The position numbers and the translations under genes are program-made. This document shows positions 14,597 to 20,487 of a stretch of 21,389 nucleotides of DNA, in pieces. The notes under the pieces were generated by a model. It was not told the origin of the DNA. It saw nothing but the letters and a program-made list of their open reading frames with translations, and made no database searches. The stretch's first letter is position 1. Each line of letters starts with the position of its first letter. The stretch covers positions 1 to 21,389 of IMG/VR virus record IMGVR_UViG_3300048012_000026; one strand, 5' to 3'. Source of the stretch: a virus.

Positions 14597-15174
14597 ACGA
14601 ATCTCTGAGTGTAAAATCCTTCAAGGTGTATCGGGGATTCCGTGTAAACACAAGCGTACAAACCTCTACTGTAGATAGATCTGTTCTTACCGGATCTGTG
14701 ATAGGTGTTCCCCTGTATCGCTACGATGTCACCTTTCTTAGGGTATATAGTAACCCACTCTCCGTTGTCTTGACTCTGTATCTCAAGTGTGCCGTTCTCT
14801 TCAGTGAAGTCGTCAAGTATCCAAGACATATTGACCGTATGGACGGATCCGTCACTGTTGGGTCCGTATTGGTTATCCTTGTGAGGTTCGAAACGGAGTC
14901 GGTCATTGGGCAGTTTGATGACGATCTGATCGTTGAAGAGATAGACCTCATCCCCTAAGATCTCACGCGCGAGTCCTTTCATAACATCACTGGTATAAGA
15001 CTGAAACAGTCGATCGTCAAAGTTGCCCGCGCACGAGATACCACTCCATGTGGAATAATCTGCGGCATGGAGGCGCATCTCCTCACCGATGCGTTTGACC
15101 ATATCGACTTCGTGTGGGTTTAGTGCGGACTCAATGACGACCCAACCTTTTTGTCTGTAGTGATTTATGTTCAT
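14593..15174 (-). CDS. PhyH-family 2-oxoglutarate/Fe(II) dioxygenase
   Basis: Non-haem iron oxygenase of the phytanoyl-CoA dioxygenase superfamily. It starts with the typical NINHYRQKGWVVIESAL (family form 'f..dGyvvi...l'), has the metal pair His98-x-Asp100 in FEPHKDNQYGP, an MSWILDDFTEENGTLEI segment (116-132, matching 'w..lDd....nG.l.') and the distal His159 in NTYHRSGKNRS with an Arg that would bind 2-oxoglutarate. Length 193 is on the short side of the family but holds all the ligands. The substrate cannot be read from sequence. It is coupled to the glycosyltransferase-like gene downstream and starts just after the Hsp20 terminator; I see no clear promoter of its own. Confidence 0.85.
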   Translation of the reverse strand: MNINHYRQKGWVVIESALNPHEVDMVKRIGEEMRLHAADYSTWSGISCAGNFDDRLFQSYTSDVMKGLAREILGDEVYLFNDQIVIKLPNDRLRFEPHKDNQYGPNSDGSVHTVNMSWILDDFTEENGTLEIQSQDNGEWVTIYPKKGDIVAIQGNTYHRSGKNRSIYSRGLYACVYTESPIHLEGFYTQRFV

Positions 15175-15178
15175 GTAT

Positions 15179-15203
15179 AAAAAAAGGGAACCTAAGTTCC
15201 CTT
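15179..15203 (-). terminator. Rho-independent terminator of the Hsp20 operon
   Basis: Minus strand AAGGGAAC, loop TTAG, GTTCCCTT, then seven T residues ending a few bases before ATG 15174. It follows the 35-residue membrane peptide gene. Confidence 0.88.
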
Positions 15204-15208
15204 ATTTA

Positions 15209-15316
15209 TTACATTAGTTGTTGGACACAGACGGCTACCACGAATACGCTTGATAGTCCTGCGAACATCCAACCCATCTCTTCTAACCTAGAGTTGGCTC
15301 GGTTGCTCTTCTCCAT
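15209..15316 (-). CDS. 35-residue membrane peptide
   Basis: A very short gene with a strong GAGGAGAAC ribosome-binding site 5-13 bases before ATG 15316, overlapping the end of hsp20 by 29 bases and ending at TAA 15209 just before the terminator. The first 16 residues are polar (MEKSNRANSRLEEMGW); residues 17-34 form one hydrophobic helix (MFAGLSSVFVVAVCVQQL). The ribosome-binding site and position between a real gene and its terminator make translation likely. The size and form are like small phage membrane peptides; no function can be read. Confidence 0.72.
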   Translation of the reverse strand: MEKSNRANSRLEEMGWMFAGLSSVFVVAVCVQQLM

Positions 15317-15773
15317 TGTTGTTCTCCTCGTTTAAAAGTTGCGGGGTCGATTGATAAGTGACGCCCGAATTAATTGCTACTTTACGAGGCTTCTGACTTT
15401 CAGGGATTATTACTTCCAATGAAATGGCTAGTAATCCGTTCCTGAAATCAGCTCCCATTACTTCAACATACTCCGACAGACGGAACTGACGTTCAAATCT
15501 TTTCGTCGAAATGCCTTTATGAATATACTCTCTAGTGTCGTTTACAGACCCTCGAATGCTAAGTGTTCGGTTCTTTACTTCGATTTCGAGTTCGTCTTCC
15601 GTGAAACCGGCGACGGCTAACTCGATTAGGTATTGATCCTCTCCCGTCTTTAGAATATTATGCGGGGGGAACGTATCACCCGAGTGTCGTGCGACCCTGT
15701 CTAGTTCGTCGATCATAGTATCAAATCCGACGAATGCTGAACGTGGGAACAGTTGTTTTGCTGTTAATGTCAT
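15288..15773 (-). CDS. Small heat-shock protein, Hsp20/alpha-crystallin family
   Basis: ATP-independent chaperone that holds unfolded proteins. The 161-residue product has an IbpA-like opening (LTAKQLFPRSAFVGFDTMID), an alpha-crystallin domain at about 38-130 with DQYLIELAVAGFTEDELEIEV and the loop-strand SIRGS, and an FERQFRLSE segment. The domain ends with NGLLAISLEVIIPES, matching the family's 'A.y.nGvL.i..p' end. A flexible Asn/Glu-rich tail follows. Hsp20 genes are frequent in T4-like marine phages and may help capsid or tail folding. ATG 15773 has an AAGGAG ribosome-binding site. It appears to have its own, possibly repressible, promoter. Confidence 0.93.
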   Translation of the reverse strand: MTLTAKQLFPRSAFVGFDTMIDELDRVARHSGDTFPPHNILKTGEDQYLIELAVAGFTEDELEIEVKNRTLSIRGSVNDTREYIHKGISTKRFERQFRLSEYVEVMGADFRNGLLAISLEVIIPESQKPRKVAINSGVTYQSTPQLLNEENNNGEEQPSQL

Positions 15774-15840
15774 GTTGCTAACTCCTTAGTTTTAAGCAAG
15801 TTTAAAATAACCCCCACTTATGTGGCAGGTCGATAGTATA

Positions 15841-15881
15841 TATACTCGTTATGAGTATAAAGGTAACACTAGACGTGTGAA
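15841..15881 (-). promoter_or_regulatory. Probable hsp20 promoter with palindromic operator
   Basis: TTCACA (15876-15881), 16-base spacer and TATACT (15854-15859), minus strand. A perfect 19-base palindrome, TATACTC-ATAAC-GAGTATA (15841-15859), covers the -10 box and the predicted start (about 15847), as an operator for a dimeric regulator would. The leader would be about 70 bases. Weaker than the other promoters here. Confidence 0.5.
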
Positions 15882-15892
15882 TATGTCACTAT

Positions 15893-16138
15893 TCAATCAT
15901 CTAGGTCATCATAGTCGTCATCATCTAAACGTATAATAGGTAGAGAATCATCAACGACTACGACGGCATCGTTTTCGATCATCTCGATGATTTCCGTCGT
16001 AACTTTTCGATCCATCTCTAGGAAGGCCATGCGGTCTTCGATCATTGTGAGATGTCTTCGATACATTTCAAGTTCTTTCTCTTTATCCTGTTTTCTTTTC
16101 AAGACCTCTGATAACGATACAACGTTTTTACCAGACAT
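15893..16138 (-). CDS. Small coiled-coil protein with acidic tail (81 aa)
   Basis: The start is ATG 16138, chosen because an AAGGAAA ribosome-binding site follows the upstream stop and a heptad-rich protein begins there; a longer frame reaches back into the upstream gene but has no support. Residues 8-60 are a likely coiled coil (LKRKQDKEKELEMYRRHL and following), and the last 12 residues are nearly all Asp (RLDDDDYDDLDD). Charged dimeric proteins of this sort may bridge or mimic nucleic acid, but nothing here shows a function. It ends the gp44-regA message, before the hsp20 promoter. Confidence 0.72.
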   Translation of the reverse strand: MSGKNVVSLSEVLKRKQDKEKELEMYRRHLTMIEDRMAFLEMDRKVTTEIIEMIENDAVVVVDDSLPIIRLDDDDYDDLDD

Positions 16139-16148
16139 GAGAATTTCC

Positions 16149-16691
16149 TTAGTAGTATTTTGATGGGTCCGGATCACCCTCCACACCGAACGAGAAAGAA
16201 ACACGAGACACCCTTGGGAATACTTGGTGATGGGTTCCCCTTGGCAAATAGACGAACATACCTGGCTCGAAATCAAAAGGCTCCTCGTTATTAATGTGTT
16301 CTACTTTGAGACCCACGGTAGAGATAACCTGAACCAAGAATACGTCCATCGAATCCTTGTGCCAAGGATAAGATCCACTGGCACGACCAAATCCACTAAA
16401 CGCAATGTTAGTGATCTTGTTTTCGTGAAGTGAAAATACTTCTTGCATTTCTTCGTAAATGTTCTTTGCAAACTCTGGCGCACTGCCGCGAGAATGAAAA
16501 GCATTAAGACCAATACGCATCTTATCTGAGTTACGATCGTATAGGTCATCTGGATGCGAGTCCATCATTTCCATGAACTGCGTCCACCCATAGTTCGACT
16601 CCATATCAAAAGGAAGTCGACCTATGAATGGGACTTTGTCGCGAATATTGTCTTCGCGACCTTCAAAAATGTCATAATATTCTTTCGCCAT
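16149..16691 (-). CDS. JmjC/cupin-type 2-oxoglutarate oxygenase-like protein
   Basis: A 180-residue protein whose C-terminal half reads like a cupin/JmjC oxygenase: WHKDSMDVFLVQVISTVG (110-127) carries a His111-x-Asp113 metal pair and the family-like 'DvFl.Q..G' segment, FEPGMFVYLPRGTHHQV (141-157) is the 'pGd.lylPrg..H' strand with the distal His154/155, and SRVSFSFGV closes the barrel. Relatives hydroxylate ribosomal proteins or other proteins; the phage substrate is unknown. The start overlaps the regA stop as TAATG, so the two are translationally coupled. A non-catalytic cupin is possible, but the triad is complete. Confidence 0.75.
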   Translation of the reverse strand: MAKEYYDIFEGREDNIRDKVPFIGRLPFDMESNYGWTQFMEMMDSHPDDLYDRNSDKMRIGLNAFHSRGSAPEFAKNIYEEMQEVFSLHENKITNIAFSGFGRASGSYPWHKDSMDVFLVQVISTVGLKVEHINNEEPFDFEPGMFVYLPRGTHHQVFPRVSRVSFSFGVEGDPDPSKYY

Positions 16692-17065
16692 TAGTTATTA
16701 CCGATGTTGTATTTCGGTTGCAGATTCCACTTTGACTTTTCCTTATACGAAATTATTTTGATCTGTCGCATAGGAGCGCAATCTTGTGCAACTTCTGGGT
16801 TTACGATTGATACCAGACCCCAATCCTGTAGAAGGGTTGCGATCGTGTTACGACGTTCCATGTCCGTCGTTTCTAAGTTTGACTTTTTACCGTCCAGTAA
16901 AAACAACTCCTTAAAATGGACGATAAAGTACCTACCCTGTTTATGTAGGATATGGCACGATTGAAATAGGGTGTTGTCGCGTCTTGATGCAACTCCTATT
17001 CTGGTAAGGGTTTCTCTAACTTTTAGGAAATCATCAGGTTCTGCTAGGGTGATCTCTAACATCAT
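16691..17065 (-). CDS. regA: RegA, translational repressor of early genes
   Basis: RNA-binding protein that blocks ribosome access on many early T4 messages including its own. From ATG 17065 the product begins MMLEITLAEPDDFLKVRETL and matches T4 RegA (MIEITLKKPEDFLKVKETL) closely, continuing with LFQSCHILHKQGRYFIVHFK, a match to the T4 QSCHILQKKG segment, then RRNTIATLLQDWGL and a KWNLQPKYNIGN end like the T4 C-terminus. The length of 124 agrees with T4 (122). A GTG at 17101 would give 12 more residues but overlaps gp62 and has no family support. ATG 17062 is equally possible. The order 44-62-regA-43 is as in T4. Confidence 0.95.
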   Translation of the reverse strand: MMLEITLAEPDDFLKVRETLTRIGVASRRDNTLFQSCHILHKQGRYFIVHFKELFLLDGKKSNLETTDMERRNTIATLLQDWGLVSIVNPEVAQDCAPMRQIKIISYKEKSKWNLQPKYNIGNN

Positions 17066-17087
17066 CTCTGAGTTCCACTGAACTAGA

Positions 17088-17465
17088 TTATTCTCTTCCA
17101 CCTTTATTAACCTTATTTTTGAGTTCTTGTAATTGTGCCGAGGTTAAGAGTCCAATAATCTGCTTCGCTTTGGAATCGCTATATCCGTAATACTCTTTGA
17201 TACACTCGATATCTGTACTTTGGGGTTTATCCCATTTCGAGAAACGTTTTTTCCTACGTATAATATTTATAAGAAAATCGTGTTGAAGTCTCGCATCTAT
17301 ATGATGCAACCTGTTCATTTCGTTACTAATTAACACAGTATCTGGAAAGTATGAAAGCGACCTATTTACTAGGAAGCTATTGTATTGATTAATATTTTCC
17401 GGATCCTTATCGAGTAAATTTACCTTGGTACTGTTAATGCTGTTTAGGAAATCAAACGGACTCAC
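17088..17465 (-). CDS. 62: Clamp loader small subunit, gp62-like
   Basis: Small subunit that, with gp44, opens the gp45 ring and loads it at primer ends. The 125 residues are shorter than T4 gp62 (187), as in marine relatives. Recognisable parts are NRSLSYFPDTVLISNEMNRL (T4: NALSQFPECMPAVYAMNLI), HDFLINIIRRKKRFSKW (T4: NYLMAAVPRGKRYGKW) and a helical end. Similarity is weak overall, but the ATGA overlap with gp44 and position before regA match T4 exactly. The low-GC, Ile/Asn/Lys-rich codons differ from gp44. Confidence 0.85.
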   Translation of the reverse strand: MSPFDFLNSINSTKVNLLDKDPENINQYNSFLVNRSLSYFPDTVLISNEMNRLHHIDARLQHDFLINIIRRKKRFSKWDKPQSTDIECIKEYYGYSDSKAKQIIGLLTSAQLQELKNKVNKGGRE

Positions 17466-18406
17466 GCTTTGACCTCCACGTTTGCCATCACCTCTGTGAG
17501 ACAGGCGACCATGTTTAATTCATGATCTGCGACAAACGCATTCTTGTATTGATAGTCAGCAAGTATCAAAACAAGTTGTGGAATACTATTCGGGGAGACA
17601 TGGTCATACATGCGATCGTAGACACCACGGAATACCGCCGCTGGTTCTACGTCAATGTTATTGACGACCCACGTCCTCATCTTCTTAAAGTTTTTATCAC
17701 GGATTGCGCCGAACAACTGAGTGTAGTTATCTACGACTTCACCGTCGAGAGCAGACGCCACGTTCAGTGACCCCGAAATCGATCCTTTCTGCAACTCATT
17801 CAGAACACGCCTCCAATCCGGTGCGTGTTTCATGATGACCTGCGCAAGGACATCCTTATTATAGTCTACACCCTCCGTCTGGAGAATGGTCATCGCGCGT
17901 TGCATAAACTCCGCCGAGAGAGACTGGAGAGTCTTCTTGGTGGCGCTGAACGCGATCTTAGTGCATCGCGAGTGTAATGGGTCGATGATCTTGTTTTCGA
18001 AGTTACAGGTCATGATGAACCTACAGTTTTTCGAAAACTCCTCGATGAACCCACGCAATGCGGGTTGGGTTGACTGGGGATTTAGATAGTCCGCCTCATC
18101 AAGGATGACGACCTTGTAACCACCAGCCAACGAGACAGAAGAGGCGAACTGCTTGATCTTTCCTCGTAGTGTGTCAATGTTGCCTTCTTCGGACCCGTTG
18201 ATTACGATGTAATCTAATTCCAGTTCCTCGCATATCGCACGAGCGACTGTAGTTTTACCTGTCCCAGCAGTCCCACTAAACATCATGTTCGGGATTTCTC
18301 CACCGTCCACAATGTTCTGAAACGTTTCTTTCAGTTCTGTGGGTAGGATAGTTTGGGATACAGTTTTTGGGCGGTACTTTTCCACCCATAAGAATTCGTT
18401 ACTCAT
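17462..18406 (-). CDS. 44: Clamp loader large subunit, gp44 (AAA+ ATPase)
   Basis: ATPase that forms the 4:1 gp44/gp62 loader with gp62. Walker A GTAGTGKT at 45-52, Walker B VVILDEAD at 97-104, sensor region FIMTCNFENKI (129-138), and the arginine-finger SRC motif at 144-146. The opening WVEKYRPKTVSQTILP is the standard family N-terminus. At 314 residues the length equals T4 gp44 (319). ATG 18406 is preceded by GGAG and its own promoter. The C-terminal collar domain is helical. Confidence 0.97.
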   Translation of the reverse strand: MSNEFLWVEKYRPKTVSQTILPTELKETFQNIVDGGEIPNMMFSGTAGTGKTTVARAICEELELDYIVINGSEEGNIDTLRGKIKQFASSVSLAGGYKVVILDEADYLNPQSTQPALRGFIEEFSKNCRFIMTCNFENKIIDPLHSRCTKIAFSATKKTLQSLSAEFMQRAMTILQTEGVDYNKDVLAQVIMKHAPDWRRVLNELQKGSISGSLNVASALDGEVVDNYTQLFGAIRDKNFKKMRTWVVNNIDVEPAAVFRGVYDRMYDHVSPNSIPQLVLILADYQYKNAFVADHELNMVACLTEVMANVEVKA

Positions 18407-18434
18407 TTACCACTCCATAATATAATAAGGGGAC

Positions 18435-18463
18435 ATTATACCGCATTATCCCCTTCGTGTAAA
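18435..18463 (-). promoter_or_regulatory. Sigma70-type promoter for the gp44-gp62-regA operon
   Basis: TTTACA (18458-18463), 17-base spacer, TATAAT (18435-18440), minus strand. GGGGA in the spacer and TCCCC just after the -10 form an inverted repeat across the -10 box, a possible operator or start-site hairpin. The leader (about 22 bases) has a GGAG site before ATG 18406. The 77 bases between this gene block and the alternative oxidase hold no gene; no terminator is evident there. Confidence 0.82.
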
Positions 18464-18540
18464 CCGATTTCTCCAATCTATTTATCTATAACAAAGTGAC
18501 AAATACGATCGGTTATATCGATAAAAACAATCAATTTATC

Positions 18541-19134
18541 CTATAGTCGTCCGTTCGCATATGCGTGGTTGACTTTAGCATGGTGCATCTCATCATTACG
18601 GACGCACTTAATCATATCAGACAACTTAGAGAACTCGTGGAGTTCGCTGTAGTAGTCAATTGCGATCTGTGGTGCGGGGACATCTTTGATCTCTCCGGAC
18701 TCGATCAGTTCCAAATAGTTTGTGTAACTTTGTACCGCTTCCTGTTCGAAGTATCCAGTCATGCGGTGTGCGGTTCGGGGGAATAGAACAAACATCACCA
18801 AATAGTAGTGCCAGAAGATAAACTGGGCAAGGATGATGATTACACGTTCAATGAACCACGGTTGGATCACCTCCATGAAAAACATGAGGTGTTTTCTTTC
18901 GTTCTCAGCCTCTGCGAGCATCTCGTGGATCTTGGTACCGTGACCTTTCTTAAACGCCTGTAGACTGTAAAGGTGGGTCATCATACCCGCGACCATGCCT
19001 GGTACCCCTGCAACTGTTTCTAAAACGAGTGCGCGGTGACCGTAACGCTTGCGGAAAAAGAGATCTGCAAACAGACGGAAGAACGCAGTCATAGACCGAG
19101 CAAATGCGTCTGATACCTGAGTAGATAAATTCAC
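18541..19134 (-). CDS. aox: Alternative oxidase (ubiquinol oxidase, di-iron)
   Basis: Membrane-surface di-iron enzyme that takes electrons from ubiquinol and reduces oxygen to water without pumping protons. All six iron ligands of the family are present: Glu39 in LETVAGVPGMVAG, Glu79 and His82 in AENERKHL, Glu130 in GYFEQEAVQSYT, and Glu182 and His185 in RNDEMHH. The conserved Tyr (137) is also there. VPAPQIAIDYY (152-162) is the form found in mitochondrial and proteobacterial enzymes, unlike plastid-type oxidases of cyanobacteria. The 197 residues lack only the variable N-terminal extension; amphipathic helices at 45-60 and 92-118 would lie on one membrane leaflet. It follows the tRNA within 13 bases with a GGAG ribosome-binding site and is on the clamp (gp45) message. 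Confidence 0.95.
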   Translation of the reverse strand: MNLSTQVSDAFARSMTAFFRLFADLFFRKRYGHRALVLETVAGVPGMVAGMMTHLYSLQAFKKGHGTKIHEMLAEAENERKHLMFFMEVIQPWFIERVIIILAQFIFWHYYLVMFVLFPRTAHRMTGYFEQEAVQSYTNYLELIESGEIKDVPAPQIAIDYYSELHEFSKLSDMIKCVRNDEMHHAKVNHAYANGRL

Positions 19135-19147
19135 GGTGTCTCCAAAG

Positions 19148-19213
<66 letters not shown>

Positions 19214-19223
<10 letters not shown>

Positions 19224-19531
19224 ATATCTTTATTAAGTTTGGTCTTACGTCTTTCTGTAAGAGTCCTTACTATGTATATGCGAGTGAACGCTACGAAGGA
19301 TATTCCGACAGTAAGAATGGTGGACAAAGTTATAGGGTCCGTGATACCCCACTTAACAACTGCTAACCATGTATAGAAAATGTTAAGTGGATAGTTGATG
19401 ACCGTCCCAAGTGCAACATGGATTGAGGTCTCTTTTGCGATTAGGGGATCATACAGTTTCATAAAAAACGGGGCGATGGGTGGATCATAATAAAGTATTC
19501 GCGGTGAAAGAGAAGTTACCCACCGCCCCAA
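19214..19531 (-). CDS. Small two-helix membrane protein (up to 105 aa)
   Basis: A protein with two probable transmembrane helices: near residues 36-60 (HVALGTVINYPLNIFYTWLA) and 64-88 (ITDPITLSTILTVGISFVAF), followed by a positive RIYIVRTLTERRKTKLNKDM tail that would stay inside. The pattern is like small phage membrane proteins grouped as DUF7220, of unknown role. Two starts are possible: TTG 19531, six bases after the upstream stop, or ATG 19462 (MKLYDPL), which gives 82 residues but has no ribosome-binding site. It lies two genes upstream of the alternative oxidase (with a tRNA between) on the same message, so a membrane role alongside it is possible but unproven. Confidence 0.7.
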
Positions 19532-19536
19532 AGGGT

Positions 19537-19752
19537 TTACTCAGAGTCTTCTTCTGCGGCTGACTCTGCGTGTTCTTTTGCCAACTTCTCGTACAACGCA
19601 ACCACTTGAATTGCTTGGTCACGTAGTTGTCCGATAGTTGTAAGTTCCTCACCTTTGAACCCACCACGTGTTACAACAGTATCAACTACTGCGACACATG
19701 AACGGGCAACGCGGTTTGCGAGGTCGTAAAATGTAGCTTGGTCTTCAGTCAT
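19537..19752 (-). CDS. Small hypothetical protein (71 aa)
   Basis: Starts at ATG 19752 (MTEDQATFYDLANRV), chosen because the GGAG inside the last clamp codons forms a ribosome-binding site eight bases upstream; a longer frame to 19788 would lie inside the clamp gene. The 71-residue product is mostly helical, with VARSCVAVVDTVVTRGGFKG then EELTTIGQLRDQAIQVV and an acidic Ala/Glu-rich tail (AEEDSE). It is a likely soluble helical hairpin; such small proteins occur after gp45 in related phages. Function unknown. Confidence 0.78.
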   Translation of the reverse strand: MTEDQATFYDLANRVARSCVAVVDTVVTRGGFKGEELTTIGQLRDQAIQVVALYEKLAKEHAESAAEEDSE

Positions 19753-19753
19753 T

Positions 19754-20431
19754 TTATGCTCCGTATGTTGATGACTTTTCAAGTGCAATAAAGTATTCGG
19801 TTTTGCCAGATGTTGATCGGAAACTAGAAATCAACTTAGTTGAAATCGAAACCTCATAATCATCACCCAACAATTTCAGGTTATTTACCCCAATAACAAA
19901 TTTGAAATCTGCATCCTCTGGGAACTGACCTTCAACTTGAATTGAGTATGAATTTGAAGTCGTATTGTTAATATCAACGACATCAATACGTACAGCGTTT
20001 CCATCGGGACTAATTGAAATTTCATCATAACCCAATGCAGACGATGCACGTTTGATCTTACTTAGGGTTTCGTTAGTGAGTAGAAATCTGACCTCACACT
20101 CAGGCATGATGATCTCTTTCTTAGGTGCAGAAAGCATCTCTGGATCTGAGTAGAAATAACGAACTGAGGAAAGACCACTGCCGTCTGATACGGTACAGAA
20201 GTTTTCACCAAACTCGATTGAAGGATTGTCTACAAGGGACAACACCGACAAAAACTCCGACAGATCGTAGATACCGAATGAACTAGGAAAGGTTTCATCA
20301 ATCTCTGCTTGAGAGACAATGTTCTTTGCGATAGACATAGTCTTGATGACGTTGCCGCCATTGACTACGATGTTTTGATTAATCGTCGAGAAGTTTCGTA
20401 GGATCTCGACAGTTCTGGTTGATAGTTCCAT
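19754..20431 (-). CDS. 45: Sliding clamp, gp45
   Basis: Trimeric ring that tethers gp43 to DNA and, in T4, also serves as the moving activator of late transcription. At 225 residues it equals T4 gp45 (228). Motif-level matches include the opening LSTRTVEILRNFSTINQNIV, and the start of the second domain KIKRASSALGYDEISISPDG typical of clamp repeats; the end KTEYFIALEKSS fits the final strand. ATG 20431 has a GAGGA ribosome-binding site. It heads a message that also carries two small genes, a tRNA and the alternative oxidase. Confidence 0.93.
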   Translation of the reverse strand: MELSTRTVEILRNFSTINQNIVVNGGNVIKTMSIAKNIVSQAEIDETFPSSFGIYDLSEFLSVLSLVDNPSIEFGENFCTVSDGSGLSSVRYFYSDPEMLSAPKKEIIMPECEVRFLLTNETLSKIKRASSALGYDEISISPDGNAVRIDVVDINNTTSNSYSIQVEGQFPEDADFKFVIGVNNLKLLGDDYEVSISTKLISSFRSTSGKTEYFIALEKSSTYGA

Positions 20432-20458
20432 GTGGATTCCTCAGTTAATATGTGGGAC

Positions 20459-20487
20459 ATTATACAACAATATCCAGTCAGTGTCAA
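20459..20487 (-). promoter_or_regulatory. Consensus sigma70 promoter for gp45 and the oxidase operon
   Basis: Perfect TTGACA (20482-20487), 17-base spacer, perfect TATAAT (20459-20464), minus strand. The gp46 stop TGA (20484-20486) lies inside the -35 box. Leader about 21 bases with GAGGA before ATG 20431. Confidence 0.93.

Noticed and set aside
15202-15212. Minus-strand TAATAAATAAG as a T4 late promoter for the PhyH-like gene
   Set aside because: Only resembles TATAAATA, overlaps the stop of the 35-residue peptide and lies upstream of a terminator hairpin; no second example in the window.
15893-16276. 127-residue form of the coiled-coil protein
   Set aside because: The first 46 residues are the shadow of the oxygenase gene; the good ribosome-binding site is before ATG 16138.
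16691-17101. Longer RegA starting at GTG 17101
   Set aside because: The extra 12 residues overlap gp62 and do not match RegA proteins; the ATG at 17065 or 17062 fits the T4 N-terminus.
18464-18540. Terminator or small RNA in the gap between the oxidase and gp44 promoter
   Set aside because: Only a short TATCGATA palindrome and a distant AACCGAT inverted repeat are present, with no GC-rich stem followed by a T-run.
18541-19134. Reading the di-iron protein as cyanophage-type plastoquinol oxidase (PTOX)
   Set aside because: The LETVAGVPGMVAG, FEQEAVQSYT and VPAPQIAIDYY segments fit the mitochondrial/proteobacterial form better; final placement needs a tree.
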